This document shows, one piece after another, positions 7,883 through 17,212 of a stretch of 64,000 nt of DNA (positions are counted from its first letter, which is position 1; each line of letters begins with the position of its first letter). The notes under the pieces were generated by a model, which was not told the DNA's origin, ran no database searches, and was given only the letters and a program-made list of their open reading frames with translations. Source of the stretch: Oscillospiraceae bacterium (GTDB taxonomy: Bacteria > Bacillota > Clostridia > Oscillospirales > Ruminococcaceae). The position numbers were made by a program, and so were the translations under genes. The DNA lies in assembly GCA_021200565.1 (NCBI GenBank), contig JAJQGJ010000019.1:163788-227787 (forward strand), read 5' to 3'.

Positions 7883-8791
7883 TCAATTCATCTCTACCTG
7901 CTTTTTCGAGAGATCAAGCCTTATAGTTGTGCCCTTGCCGAGCTGAGATTCCGCCGAAATGTCATAGCCCAAGTCGTCGCAGATTCTCTTGCAGAGCCAA
8001 AGCCCGATGCCACTTGCTTTCTTGTCCGTTCTGCCGTTGTAGCCGGTGAAACCCTGGTCGAAGATTCGGGGCAGGTCGTCAGGAGCTATCCCGATTCCCG
8101 TGTCTTTTATTGCAAGAACCTGCCCGGGCTCCATATAAATAGAAATGCTCCCGGCAGGTGTGTATTTTAGCGCATTTGAAAGCACCTGCTCGATAACGAA
8201 CGAGAGCCATTTTTCGTCCGTGAGAACCGTTTCCTGAACGGGTTCATAAATAAGCTCAATCTTTCTGGCAATGAATTCGCCGGAAAACTTCCTGACGCAG
8301 GACCTGATAATGCTATCTAAATTACATTCTGCAAAAACATAGTCGGTGCTCTCCGAATCGAGCCGAAGATAGGTCATAACCATGTCGGCATAGCTTTCGA
8401 TTCGGTTAAGCTCTGCGCCAAGCTTTCGGCTTAAAGCGCTGTCCTCGCCCTGAAGGCTCAGGCGCATGGAAGCAATCGGCGTCTTGATCTGGTGCGCCCA
8501 TACGCTGTAGTAGTCCATTCTCTGGCGGGACTTTGCTTTTTCCGAAGAAATCATTTCGGTAAGCCTCGAAATCTTATTTTCGAGTTCTGAAATCTTCTCA
8601 CATTGCTTCTTATATTTTCCGTAATCGACCACAAGATAAGCAATTACCAGCAGTAATCCAAGCCCCATCGGATAGGCGACTGCCGCAAACGGGAGCCTAT
8701 ACAGCGCAAAGCTCACACAAAGCATTGCGAAAATCAGGGCGTAGAGTGCCAGAAATGCTATTTTTGATTTTATGTAATCCAAGAAATTCAT
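7883..8791 (-). CDS. BceS-type intramembrane-sensing histidine kinase
   Basis: A 302-residue kinase with two closely spaced membrane helices (about 11-30 and 36-56) and almost no extracellular loop. A coiled linker follows, then the DHp motif WAHQIKTPIAS with His100, then the HATPase N, G1 and G2 boxes (NALKYT, DTGIGI, SGIGLWL). Kinases of this design do not bind peptides themselves but read the state of the partner BceAB transporter. The ribosome site GGGAGG precedes the ATG at 8791. Confidence 0.9.
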   Translation of the reverse strand: MNFLDYIKSKIAFLALYALIFAMLCVSFALYRLPFAAVAYPMGLGLLLVIAYLVVDYGKYKKQCEKISELENKISRLTEMISSEKAKSRQRMDYYSVWAHQIKTPIASMRLSLQGEDSALSRKLGAELNRIESYADMVMTYLRLDSESTDYVFAECNLDSIIRSCVRKFSGEFIARKIELIYEPVQETVLTDEKWLSFVIEQVLSNALKYTPAGSISIYMEPGQVLAIKDTGIGIAPDDLPRIFDQGFTGYNGRTDKKASGIGLWLCKRICDDLGYDISAESQLGKGTTIRLDLSKKQVEMN

Positions 8792-8807
8792 GTCAGCCTC
8801 CCGGACG

Positions 8808-9497
8808 TTACGGGCGGATAATATCCGCCCCTACAGAATATCCGACGCCGTGTTTGGTTGTGATAAAGTTTTCGAGCCCAAGAGCATCCAGTTTGCGACG
8901 AAGACGATTGATATTGACCGTCAGCGTGTTGTCATCCACGAAGCTGTCCGTCTCCCAGAGCCTCTGCATCAGCTTCTCACGGGAAACGGTTTTGCCCTTG
9001 CTCTCAAGAAGAGTGAAGAGAATCCGGTATTCGTTTTTTGTGAGGTCTATCTTCTGACCGTTGAAAATTGCACTCGAGTCTTCGGTTTTCAGGCTCAGGC
9101 CCCGATGGTTAAGAACCGGGCTTCCTACGTAGTTGTAGCTCCGACGGAGCAGTGCCTGCACCTTCGCAGTCAGCACTCCCATGTCGAACGGCTTTGCGAT
9201 GAAATCGTCGGCACCCATGTTGACCGCCATGACGATGTTTAGGTTGTCCGATGCCGACGAGATGAAGATGATCGGCACGTTCGATATTTTCCGGATTTCC
9301 TCGCACCAGTGATAGCCGTTGTAGAACGGAAGCATTATGTCGAGGAGTACGAGCTGGGGCTCATATTCCTCAAATTCTCCGACAATGTCAGAGAACTTCG
9401 TCGCCACCCGGCACTCGAAGCCCCATTTGGTAAGATCCGAAGCCACGCTCTCGGCAATGCTTCTGTCGTCCTCGGCTATATAGATTTTGTAAGGCAC
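8808..9497 (-). CDS. OmpR-family response regulator of the Bce module
   Basis: A receiver domain with the acidic pocket EDD, phosphorylation site Asp53 (LLDIML) and Lys in AKPF, followed by an OmpR-type winged helix (FVDDNTLTVNINRLRRKL, GVGYSV). It is about 229 residues from the GTG at 9497, chosen because GGGAG lies just upstream. TTG at 9512 is the longer alternative. The last residues, SVGADIIRP, and the stop codon are encoded inside a palindromic intergenic repeat (8811-8835), so the repeat has become the gene's 3' end. The kinase gene begins 16 bp later. Confidence 0.9.
   Translation of the reverse strand: MPYKIYIAEDDRSIAESVASDLTKWGFECRVATKFSDIVGEFEEYEPQLVLLDIMLPFYNGYHWCEEIRKISNVPIIFISSASDNLNIVMAVNMGADDFIAKPFDMGVLTAKVQALLRRSYNYVGSPVLNHRGLSLKTEDSSAIFNGQKIDLTKNEYRILFTLLESKGKTVSREKLMQRLWETDSFVDDNTLTVNINRLRRKLDALGLENFITTKHGVGYSVGADIIRP
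8811..8835. repeat. palindromic repeat GGGCGGAT-AT-ATCCGCCC
   Basis: CGGGCGGATAATATCCGCCC followed by CTACA is one copy of a short palindromic repeat also seen at 15202-15226 and inside 25411-25500. This copy lies within the 3' end of the response-regulator gene and supplies its stop codon. Confidence 0.85.
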
Positions 9498-9525
9498 TGC
9501 GCTCACTCCCAAACCAGTTTTGATT

Positions 9526-9555
9526 ATTATAGCATATTGAGCGGGATGAGTGCAA
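9526..9555 (-). promoter_or_regulatory. promoter of the Bce two-component genes
   Basis: The minus strand carries TTGCAC (9555-9550), an 18-bp spacer and TATAAT (9531-9526), about 30 bp upstream of the response-regulator start. Confidence 0.7.
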
Positions 9556-9609
9556 CTGGGGGAAGCTGACTTTGGAGAAGTTCAAGAATATGTACATAAA
9601 ACAAAACAG

Positions 9610-9639
9610 TTGACAATCTGCCCCTATTCGGTTTAAAAT
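9610..9639 (+). promoter_or_regulatory. promoter of the GH101-like gene
   Basis: TTGACA (9610-9615), an 18-bp spacer and TAAAAT (9634-9639), about 33 bp upstream of the ATG at 9672. Confidence 0.75.
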
Positions 9640-9671
9640 AGGATAAAACAACCGTGGGAGGAACAAAAATA

Positions 9672-11558
9672 ATGCCTGCTGAAACTATGGAAATCAAGGG
9701 CGGTCCAATCAGTGTAACCTTCGACTGTCAGAGCCTTCTCTACACCGTCCGCACCCCTTGCCGCATCTGGCAACAATCCGGCACTTTCCAACCTCACTTC
9801 ATCCTGCAGGACGGCAGTATTTTGCTGTTTTCAAGTGCAGACGAAATCCGCCACGAGCAGTACAAAAGCGGCGTGGGCGATGGGATTCTCTCTCACTATG
9901 AGTGGAAGGAAACCGGCTTTTCGTTCGAGACGCTTGTCTGGATCGAGACAGCCACTCAGGCAGTGCATTTCGAATTGATACCGGGTGAGGGCTCAATTTC
10001 GTTCCGGAAAATTCTCTATCCCGGCTATTTCTCTTTCGAAGAGAATAACGAGCGAGCCTACACAGTGATGCCGGTTTTGCAGGGAATTCTGATTCCAAAC
10101 ACCTGGGAGAACGAGGTCGGAAAGCTTCCGTTTGACGGTCAGTTCTGCTCGTCCGGAGCCTATATGCCCTGGTTTGGACAGGTTGAGGATGAGAGCGGCT
10201 ACATCGCAATCTGTGAGACTCCGTGGGATGCCGGCTACTATGTCGACCATCCTGCAGGCGGTCCATATACTCATGTCGGAGCCTACTTCCTCCCGAGCCT
10301 CGGTGAATTCTCCTATCGCCGCAGCCTCCGCTATATTTTTTCGGACGATTGCGACTATAACGATCTTTGCAAGATATATCGTGCCTACGCCATAGAAACC
10401 GGTCTTCTGACGACTTTGAAGGAGAAAGCCGCACGCAATCACATTGTCGACGAGTTAATCGGCTCGGTAATTGTCCATAAGGGAATCAAGAAACATGTTT
10501 CTCCCGATTCGAGATATTTTGATAAAGAAAATCCCGAAAATAACGATTCAGTTGTCCCGTTCCATGCCCGTGCCACTGAGATTAAGAGATACCATAGCAA
10601 AGGCGTCAAAAAGCTCTACCTTCACCTTGACGGCTGGGGCGCACCAGGCTACGACAATCAGCATCCGGACTATCTTCCGGCATGTCCTGAGGCTGGCGGC
10701 TGGGACGGCTTAAAGGAGCTCTCTGACACTATTGCCGACTGCGGCTACCTATTTGGACTTCATGATCAGTATCGTGATTACTATATGGACGCCGCAACCT
10801 ACGACAGAGAATTTGCGCTCCAATCGCCGGACGGCTCTGTCTTTGAAATGTCCGTCTGGGCAGGAGGACGGCAGAATTATCTCTGTGCCACTCAGGCACC
10901 ATACTATGTCAGGCGAAACTTCGATGAGGTTTTGCAGCACGGAATCAGGCTTCAGGCGTCATATCTCGACGTTTTCACCTGCAACGAGCCGGACGAATGC
11001 GCACACCCGAGGCATCGGATGACACGAAAAGAGTGTCTTGAGTACCGCAGCGAATGCTTTTCATATCTCTGGTCAAAGGGAATCCTGCCAAGCAGCGAGG
11101 AGTGCTCAGACTGGGCGATGAATGAACTCCTCTTCTGCCATTATGGACCGTATGATTTTATGCTTGAGAGCCCTGGAAGCCCACGTCGTGGCGTTTCGGT
11201 GCCGCTTTTCAACCTCGTCTATCACGACTGCATGATACTTCCGTGGTTTATGGACAAGACCGACACCGATGACTATATGCTGTATGCGCTTCTCAACGCC
11301 GGCGCACCATATCTTGACAGAGACGGAGCGTATCCGAACACCGACGGCTCTTTTGACAGCGAAGCCGAAAAGCGTCTTGATGAAGAGATTGCCCGCTGCC
11401 GGGTGGTAACTGATTTGCAGGAGAAAGTCGCTAAGTGCGAAATGCTTGACCATTGTTTCCTGAACTCAGACTACACTCTCCAGCGCACCACCTTCTCCGA
11501 TGGCACCACAGTAACCGTGAACCTGAAAACGGGGGAGTATGAGATAGCAGGTGAATGA
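9672..11558 (+). CDS. GH101-like (DUF5696-type) putative glycoside hydrolase
   Basis: A protein of about 628 residues without a signal peptide, hence probably cytoplasmic. The N-terminal third looks like a beta-sandwich. The centre is a TIM-barrel-like region with HLDGWGAPGYDNQHPDY, LFGLHDQYRDYYMDA and YLDVFTCNEP, which resemble the endo-alpha-N-acetylgalactosaminidase (GH101) and DUF5696 group. The Asp in YLDV and the Glu pair in PSSEECSDW are candidates for nucleophile and acid. It is much shorter than true GH101 enzymes and lacks their accessory domains, so the substrate is open. The ATG at 9672 is chosen over GTG 9654 because GGGAGG (9656-9661) precedes it. It forms a single-gene unit with its own promoter and terminator. 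Confidence 0.6.
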   Translation: MPAETMEIKGGPISVTFDCQSLLYTVRTPCRIWQQSGTFQPHFILQDGSILLFSSADEIRHEQYKSGVGDGILSHYEWKETGFSFETLVWIETATQAVHFELIPGEGSISFRKILYPGYFSFEENNERAYTVMPVLQGILIPNTWENEVGKLPFDGQFCSSGAYMPWFGQVEDESGYIAICETPWDAGYYVDHPAGGPYTHVGAYFLPSLGEFSYRRSLRYIFSDDCDYNDLCKIYRAYAIETGLLTTLKEKAARNHIVDELIGSVIVHKGIKKHVSPDSRYFDKENPENNDSVVPFHARATEIKRYHSKGVKKLYLHLDGWGAPGYDNQHPDYLPACPEAGGWDGLKELSDTIADCGYLFGLHDQYRDYYMDAATYDREFALQSPDGSVFEMSVWAGGRQNYLCATQAPYYVRRNFDEVLQHGIRLQASYLDVFTCNEPDECAHPRHRMTRKECLEYRSECFSYLWSKGILPSSEECSDWAMNELLFCHYGPYDFMLESPGSPRRGVSVPLFNLVYHDCMILPWFMDKTDTDDYMLYALLNAGAPYLDRDGAYPNTDGSFDSEAEKRLDEEIARCRVVTDLQEKVAKCEMLDHCFLNSDYTLQRTTFSDGTTVTVNLKTGEYEIAGE

Positions 11559-11568
11559 TGAATACTTG

Positions 11569-11599
11569 AGAGCGACTCACGCACAAAGTCGCTCTTTTT
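11569..11599 (+). terminator. intrinsic terminator after the GH101-like gene
   Basis: A 9-bp perfect stem, AGAGCGACT (11569-11577) and AGTCGCTCT (11587-11595), followed by a T run. Confidence 0.9.
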
Positions 11600-11651
11600 G
11601 TTTTTCGATTGCTGACACCACATTTTTTCCTTTTCGTTTATTCGAAATCAC

Positions 11652-11680
11652 TTGCAACTCACTCGCTTTTGGAGTATAAT
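11652..11680 (+). promoter_or_regulatory. promoter of the lipoprotein/two-component operon
   Basis: TTGCAA (11652-11657), a 17-bp spacer and TATAAT (11675-11680), 48 bp upstream of the lipoprotein start. Confidence 0.8.
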
Positions 11681-11727
11681 AGAATCTGGCTTGATATGTT
11701 TACTGTATTTGCTTGGAGGCGGTTTCG

Positions 11728-13038
11728 ATGAAAAGAATATTTCTTTGCATCTTAGCTTGCCTGATGCTCACCGGCTGTGAGGCTTTCACCTTCTCTGTGG
11801 ACGAGCTTCTGACTGCTCCAAGCATCTCAGACGACCAGGAGGCGCTCAAACAGGCTCTTTATGACAATGTCGGGCACTCGGTGACACTTGCTTATCCACA
11901 GTCGGGAGATTATCGCTCGACGTTTGTGATTGCTGACCTTGATGGCGACGATAACGACGAAGCACTTGTTTTCTACACCGCTTCAAGTGCCACAGCCTCC
12001 GCTACCGGCGAAAATGTCCGTGTTGCGGTCTTCGACAGAGACGACAGCGACGACTGGCATGCAATGTATGAGATAGCGGGCGGCGGTTCTTCTGTAGACA
12101 CGGCCATAGTCACCGCCTACGGCGACGCCACGGATATAGTCATCGGCTACGGCACTTCGGTTCACGATGAATCTGTCGTGAGCATTTACAGATACGAAAA
12201 CGGAATTCTCCGTTCTACCTATGACGGCTGGTATACGGAAATGATAAGTGCAGACATAGACTTATGCGGCAGAGATGAGATAGTTCTCTTCAAAAAGTCG
12301 GGAACGGCGGTTTCAGTCGGAGTCATCAAGTCGAGCGATGGCTTAAGTTATGTAACGGCTGAACGAATGCTCACTTCGAGCGTTTCAGCAATTTCAAACT
12401 ACGTTTGCGGAATCCTTTATGGCGAGACTGGTGCGCTATTTATAGACCTGACCGACGAGGATGGCTATCTTCTGACGGAAGTGGTCTATCTTGTTGGAGA
12501 CACTTTAGTATGCCTTTCGGCAGTGTATTCAGAGCTTCTCTGGATAACCGAGAGAACCGGCGGCTACCTCTCGATGGATTATGATAACGACGGAATAGTT
12601 GAGATTCCAACGCTCGGGCTCTTCTCCGGCTACAGTGCCGGAAGCGGCGCTGAATACATGGTGAACTGGCTGAGCTACAGCGAGGAAGAGCGTCTGTTTA
12701 CTGCGGAATCGAGCAGCTACTACAGCCTTTCAGACAGCTATCTCTTCAAGCTCCCGTCGAGATGGACAAACTTTGTATCTGTTATCCGTGACAGCGACAC
12801 CGGTGAGATAACCTTTGTAGAGTACGACAGAACAGCCGACAGCCTTTCTGAGATGACAAAGCTTTTAAGCATAATTTCTGTTAGTACAAGAAACGCCCAG
12901 ACCTATCTTGACGACGGCTACACGCTGATTGCAGATACTGAAAGCACAGCGTATCTCTACAAAAAGCTTGCTTCCGACGACGAGCCGCTGCTGCTGACCC
13001 AGGATGAGATTTCCGATAATTTATATATAATAGACTGA
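11728..13038 (+). CDS. lipoprotein with FG-GAP/VCBS-like repeats
   Basis: A 436-residue protein with a type II signal peptide and lipobox LTGC (Cys17), so it should be anchored outside the membrane. Segments such as VIADLDGDDNDEALVFY and SMDYDNDGIVEIPTLG resemble Asp-rich FG-GAP/VCBS blades, suggesting a calcium-stabilised beta-propeller. No enzyme motif was seen. GGAGGC precedes ATG 11728. It is followed after 27 bp by a response regulator and a kinase with an extracellular domain. The lipoprotein may be an accessory sensor or envelope-stress reporter for that pair; this is inference from gene order. Confidence 0.7.
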   Translation: MKRIFLCILACLMLTGCEAFTFSVDELLTAPSISDDQEALKQALYDNVGHSVTLAYPQSGDYRSTFVIADLDGDDNDEALVFYTASSATASATGENVRVAVFDRDDSDDWHAMYEIAGGGSSVDTAIVTAYGDATDIVIGYGTSVHDESVVSIYRYENGILRSTYDGWYTEMISADIDLCGRDEIVLFKKSGTAVSVGVIKSSDGLSYVTAERMLTSSVSAISNYVCGILYGETGALFIDLTDEDGYLLTEVVYLVGDTLVCLSAVYSELLWITERTGGYLSMDYDNDGIVEIPTLGLFSGYSAGSGAEYMVNWLSYSEEERLFTAESSSYYSLSDSYLFKLPSRWTNFVSVIRDSDTGEITFVEYDRTADSLSEMTKLLSIISVSTRNAQTYLDDGYTLIADTESTAYLYKKLASDDEPLLLTQDEISDNLYIID

Positions 13039-13065
13039 TACTGATACTGATAAGGAGAAATTTGC

Positions 13066-13770
13066 ATGAAGCGTGTTTTGGTCTGCGAGGATGAGGATTC
13101 GATAAGAGAATTCGTCGTTCTGAACCTCAAAAGGAGCGGCTATGATGTCGTCGACGTCAACTGTGGCGAAGACGCAGTGAAAGCCTTCGACGATGCCGGA
13201 GGCAATTTCGATGCAGCTTTACTCGATATAATGATGCCCGGAATGGATGGCTTTGCAGTCTGCAAGAGTCTCCGTGAAAGAAGCGCAAAGATTGGAATAA
13301 TCATGCTTTCTGCCAAGAGCCAGGAGATGGACAAGGTTTCATCTCTTATGATGGGCGCAGATGACTATATTACAAAGCCTTTCTCGATTTCAGAGCTTGT
13401 TGCACGTGTCGATGCCATCTGCCGAAGAGTCGGGCTTATGGATTCACAGAAAGCCGACAACGGCGACGAAATAACCTCCGGACCGTTTGTAATCAACCTC
13501 AAGAGCCGTGTCCTTCTCAAGAATGGCAAGCCGGTTGACTTGACGCAGGTCGAGTATCAGATAATGGAGTTCTTTCTGAAGAACCAGAATACAGCCCTTG
13601 ACAGGATGACAATTCTTCGCCGGATCTGGGGAGAGAACTACTATGGCGAGGAAAAGATAGTCGACGTAAATATCCGAAGAATCAGAATGAAGATAGAGGA
13701 CGAGCCGTCTGCTCCCAGATACATAATCACAATCTGGGGCTACGGCTACAAATGGAGCTCCGGCGAATGA
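13066..13770 (+). CDS. OmpR/PhoB-family response regulator
   Basis: 234 residues. The receiver domain has the acidic pocket EDED, phosphoacceptor Asp54 (LLDIMMPGMDG) and Lys in TKPF. The C-terminal winged helix contains VDVNIRRIRMKIED and WGYGYKW. AAGGAGAA precedes the ATG. The kinase gene follows after about 13 bp and the lipoprotein gene precedes it by 27 bp, so the three probably form one operon. Target genes cannot be told from the window. Confidence 0.93.
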   Translation: MKRVLVCEDEDSIREFVVLNLKRSGYDVVDVNCGEDAVKAFDDAGGNFDAALLDIMMPGMDGFAVCKSLRERSAKIGIIMLSAKSQEMDKVSSLMMGADDYITKPFSISELVARVDAICRRVGLMDSQKADNGDEITSGPFVINLKSRVLLKNGKPVDLTQVEYQIMEFFLKNQNTALDRMTILRRIWGENYYGEEKIVDVNIRRIRMKIEDEPSAPRYIITIWGYGYKWSSGE

Positions 13771-13783
13771 GAGTTGAGCCTTG

Positions 13784-15196
13784 ATGGTAAAGAAGAAAAT
13801 AGGGCAGAGTATAACCAGCAGATGGCTTGTTAACTCGATGGGCATCGTCCTTTTGGTGCTTCTCGTGGTTGACGTGCTTGCGATTGTCATTTTCAGCAAT
13901 TACTATGCAAACGCCGCAGAACAGAACCTGACAACAAAGCTCGAATCGGTAATATCGCCGCTGTCGAGGTATCAGACTGCCTCCGGTCTCGAAAGCGAAA
14001 TTAAATCCTCAGTGACTGAGTTTGACGAGAAAGAAAAGTATGAGCTCCTGGCACTCAGCACATCAGGAGAAGTGCTTCTCACGAGCTCAGGCTTTGAGCC
14101 GTCCGACTGGCTTGATCTCAGCGGCTACGAAAAAGCACTTGACTCTGATGATGGCGAATACTGTGAAACCTTCAGGCTTTCAAGCGGCGAAAAGGTCATG
14201 TGTTGCACCGTTGTCCTGTCATCTCTTCAGAGTGAATATGGCGCATTGATGCTTCTGACATCAATAGATCTTATAGACAATCAGATTTTAAAGATTGGCG
14301 TTGTGCTCAGTATATCGCTTCTTGCGATAATACTCCTGATGCTCTTTGCCGGGCTGTCGTTTGTTCGTTCGATAGTTGTTCCCGTCCGGCAGATGTGCGA
14401 CATATCGAAGAAGTATGCCGAAGGCGATTTTCGTGAAAGAATCGAGCAGACGAGCTTTGACGAAATAGGAGAGCTTGCTGAGTCCATTAACTACATGGCA
14501 ACCGAGCTCGAAAACTCGGATAAAGTCAAAAACGAATTCATATCCTCGGTATCGCACGAACTCAGAACGCCTCTGACGGCTATAAAAGGCTGGAGTGAAA
14601 CGGCTCTTGAAATGTCAGATGACCCTGAAACCATCCAGAAAGCGATGAAGGTGATAACCGGCGAAACGGAGCGCCTTTCCGACATGGTCGAGGAGCTTTT
14701 AGACTTCTCAAGAATCGAGGATGGAAGATTCACCTTGAACCGTGAAACCTGCGATATACTCGCAGAATTAGGCGAAGCCGTACTCATCTACGGCGAGCGT
14801 GCAAAGTCGCTTGGAATCAAGCTTGAATACTATGAGCCGGAAATGCTTCCTTTTGTCTATGGTGACCGTGCAAGGCTCAGGCAGGTTTTCATAAATATTA
14901 TCGACAACGCCGTAAAGTACTCAAATTCCGGCGGAACAGTCTCAGTGGAGGCATTTGAAAAGAATAAAGAAATAGTAGTCCTGATTTCGGACACCGGAGT
15001 AGGAATCGCTCCCGGGGATCTTCCGAAAGTAAAGACGAAATTCTATAAAGCAAATCACACACGCCGTGGCTCGGGAATCGGCTTGGCAGTTGCCAACGAG
15101 ATTGTCGAAATGCACGGTGGAAACTTGACCATAAACAGCGAACTCGGAAAAGGAACGACGGTTCGCATAACCCTACCAATTACCGAGCAATTTTAG
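13784..15196 (+). CDS. HAMP-containing sensor histidine kinase
   Basis: 470 residues from ATG 13784 (TTG 13781 is one codon earlier). The order is membrane helix (about 17-38), extracellular domain (about 41-160), second helix (168-192), HAMP (193-245), HisKA with SSVSHELRTP (His258), then HATPase with N box NIIDNAVKYS, G1 DTGVGI and G2 SGIGLAV. This is a PhoR/ResE-like architecture. It should phosphorylate the regulator encoded immediately upstream. The extracellular domain has no recognised fold, and its signal may be relayed by the lipoprotein of the same operon. Confidence 0.92.
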   Translation: MVKKKIGQSITSRWLVNSMGIVLLVLLVVDVLAIVIFSNYYANAAEQNLTTKLESVISPLSRYQTASGLESEIKSSVTEFDEKEKYELLALSTSGEVLLTSSGFEPSDWLDLSGYEKALDSDDGEYCETFRLSSGEKVMCCTVVLSSLQSEYGALMLLTSIDLIDNQILKIGVVLSISLLAIILLMLFAGLSFVRSIVVPVRQMCDISKKYAEGDFRERIEQTSFDEIGELAESINYMATELENSDKVKNEFISSVSHELRTPLTAIKGWSETALEMSDDPETIQKAMKVITGETERLSDMVEELLDFSRIEDGRFTLNRETCDILAELGEAVLIYGERAKSLGIKLEYYEPEMLPFVYGDRARLRQVFINIIDNAVKYSNSGGTVSVEAFEKNKEIVVLISDTGVGIAPGDLPKVKTKFYKANHTRRGSGIGLAVANEIVEMHGGNLTINSELGKGTTVRITLPITEQF

Positions 15197-15201
15197 AAAA
15201 C

Positions 15202-15250
15202 TGTAGGGGCGGATATCATCCGCCCGACCAAAGGGCATGGCATTTGCGTT
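15202..15250. repeat. palindromic intergenic repeat with adjoining hairpin
   Basis: TGTAGGGGCGGAT-ATC-ATCCGCCCG (15202-15226) is a second copy of the repeat at 8811-8835. It is followed by a hairpin GGGCA...TGCCC (15234-15253). It lies between the kinase gene and the DUF1385 gene and may act as the 3' hairpin of the kinase transcript. Confidence 0.75.
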
Positions 15251-15277
15251 GCCCAATTATACGAACAGGAGGTTCCA

Positions 15278-16252
15278 ATGAGTAAAACAGCAAAAACAGA
15301 AACAAAAAACGAGCCTGAATTCAAGTCGAAAATCGGCGGTCAGGCACTCATAGAGGGAGTAATGATGCGTGGCGTCGACACCGAGGCTATGGCGGTCAGA
15401 CTTCCGAACGGCGAAATCGAGGTTGAACAGTGGGAATTGAAGCCTGCAAAGTGGTACCGCAAGGTGCCGTTCATCCGTGGCTGCGTCAATATGGTTGTGA
15501 GCTTCGTCGATGGCTACAAATGCCTCTCTAAATCCGCCGACAAGTCCATGGAGGGGATTGAGGAGGAAGAGCCCTCGAAGTTCGAAAAGTGGCTCACAGA
15601 CAAGTTTGGCGACAAGCTGATGAACGCCGTGATGGTGGTTGCAACCGTTCTGGGAGTGCTTCTTGCGCTTCTGCTCTTCATGTATCTTCCCGCACTCGCC
15701 ACAAAGGGTCTTTCGCTTCTTATTCCTGCACTTGCCGAGATGAGCTTTGTAAAGAACCTCATCGAGGGCATAATCAAGATAGCTATATTTGTAGCTTATC
15801 TCTGGGCGACAAGCCTTCTTTCGGATATGCGCAGGACTTACGAATACCATGGTGCTGAGCACAAAACGATTTTCTGCTATGAGCACGGGCTTGATTTAAC
15901 CGTTGAAAACGTTAAGAAACAGAAGAGATTTCACCCGAGATGCGGCACTTCGTTCACATTCTTAGTTCTCTTTATCTCGATTTTCGTATTTTCAGTTTTC
16001 CAGGTTTCCTGGGATTCGCTTCTCTTAAGAGTCGGAATCAAGATTCTACTTCTGCCGATAATCGTAGCCATTGCTTATGAGCTCATCCGCCTTGCCGGAA
16101 AGTATGATAATATCTTCACAAAGATTATCTCCGCACCAGGTCTATGGATCCAGAGACTCACGACAAAAGAGCCGGATGATAGTCAGATCGAAGTCGCAAT
16201 AGCCGCATTCAAGCCCTGCATCCCTGAGGACAGAGAGCGGGACAGATGGTAA
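15278..16252 (+). CDS. DUF1385 (YqhQ-like) membrane protein
   Basis: 324 residues with the family signature GGQALIEGVMMRG near the N-terminus, EYHGAEHKTI with the conserved histidine, and HPRCGTSF. Four to five membrane helices are visible (about 110-150, 165-190 and 225-275). The molecular role is not established. In Firmicutes it commonly sits next to prmC and prfA, as here, where it overlaps prmC by 7 bp. GGAGGTT precedes the ATG at 15278. Length and motifs are typical, so it is probably intact. Confidence 0.9.
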   Translation: MSKTAKTETKNEPEFKSKIGGQALIEGVMMRGVDTEAMAVRLPNGEIEVEQWELKPAKWYRKVPFIRGCVNMVVSFVDGYKCLSKSADKSMEGIEEEEPSKFEKWLTDKFGDKLMNAVMVVATVLGVLLALLLFMYLPALATKGLSLLIPALAEMSFVKNLIEGIIKIAIFVAYLWATSLLSDMRRTYEYHGAEHKTIFCYEHGLDLTVENVKKQKRFHPRCGTSFTFLVLFISIFVFSVFQVSWDSLLLRVGIKILLLPIIVAIAYELIRLAGKYDNIFTKIISAPGLWIQRLTTKEPDDSQIEVAIAAFKPCIPEDRERDRW

Positions 16253-17094
16253 GCTCGCTGTATAACGAGACCTTATCCGCCCTTGAATCAGCCGGCATTG
16301 AAGACTCAGACTTTGAAGCAAACGTAATATTTGAAGAGGTCTATGGCAGGGATTTCAAGCTTAGGCTGCTGACCGGTCAGCTTGACCGAAAAGAGACAGA
16401 AGCCGAATCAGCAAGACTTGATGAAATGCTCCATAGGCGCATTTCTGGCGAGCCGCTGCAGTATATAGTCGGCAGATGGGGCTTTTACCGTGGAGAGTTC
16501 ACCGTCGGAGAGGGAGTTCTCATCCCAAGACAGGACACCGAAACCCTTGTAGAATCGGCGTATCAGCTTTTGAAAGACACCCCGAGCCCGAAAATTCTCG
16601 ATCTCTGCTCCGGCACCGGTTGCATAGCGATAACTCTGAGTGAACTTCTGCCCGAAGCTGAGGTTCACGCAGTCGAATTGTATGATAATGCATATAAGTA
16701 TCTCGAAAAGAACGTCACCGGGCATGGCAGTAACGTAATTCCACATAAGCTGGATGTTCTGGATGAGTCCTCAGCCGGGCAGTTCACAGGCTTTGATCTC
16801 ATAACCTGTAACCCGCCATATTTAACAAGTGAGGACATGGCAGAACTTCAAAAAGAAGTCACTCACGAACCCGCAACCGCTCTCTTCGGAGGCACCGACG
16901 GTCTCGACTTCTATAGAGCTATCCCGACGATATGGAAACCAGCGCTAAAGCTTGGAGGCTATATCGCATTCGAGATAGGTGCAGCCCAGGGCGAAGCGGT
17001 GAAGGCAATTCTTGAAAGTGCTCGATATACTGATATAAGAGTTATCAAAGATTTGTGTGGGAAAGACAGAACGGTTATTGCAAAAAATTTGTGA
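16246..17094 (+). CDS. prmC: peptide chain release factor N5-glutamine methyltransferase
   Basis: A 282-residue class I SAM-dependent methyltransferase that modifies the GGQ glutamine of release factors RF1 and RF2. It has the N-terminal helical domain with GEPLQYIVG, the SAM site [12 protein letters not shown] (about 118-129) and the catalytic NPPY (189-192). The start overlaps the end of the DUF1385 gene, indicating coupled translation. There is no prfA in the window, unlike many relatives where prfA is next door. Confidence 0.95.
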   Translation: MVSSLYNETLSALESAGIEDSDFEANVIFEEVYGRDFKLRLLTGQLDRKETEAESARLDEMLHRRISGEPLQYIVGRWGFYRGEFTVGEGVLIPRQDTETLVESAYQLLKDTPSPKILDLCSGTGCIAITLSELLPEAEVHAVELYDNAYKYLEKNVTGHGSNVIPHKLDVLDESSAGQFTGFDLITCNPPYLTSEDMAELQKEVTHEPATALFGGTDGLDFYRAIPTIWKPALKLGGYIAFEIGAAQGEAVKAILESARYTDIRVIKDLCGKDRTVIAKNL

Positions 17095-17120
17095 AGTCCA
17101 CTTTTCCGTACCCAAAAACC

Positions 17121-17149
17121 TTTACAAACCCGTTCCCATAGTGTATAAT
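17121..17149 (+). promoter_or_regulatory. recA promoter
   Basis: TTTACA (17121-17126), a 17-bp spacer and TATAAT (17144-17149). No Firmicutes-type LexA box (GAAC-N4-GTTC) is visible around it. Confidence 0.8.
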
Positions 17150-17212
17150 ATAGAAAACGGCACAAAAGTGTCAAATATAATACCAAATATAAATAGAAAC
17201 GAGGAAAACGAT

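Noticed and set aside
17095..17212. LexA/SOS box at recA
   Set aside because: No GAAC-N4-GTTC palindrome near the promoter.
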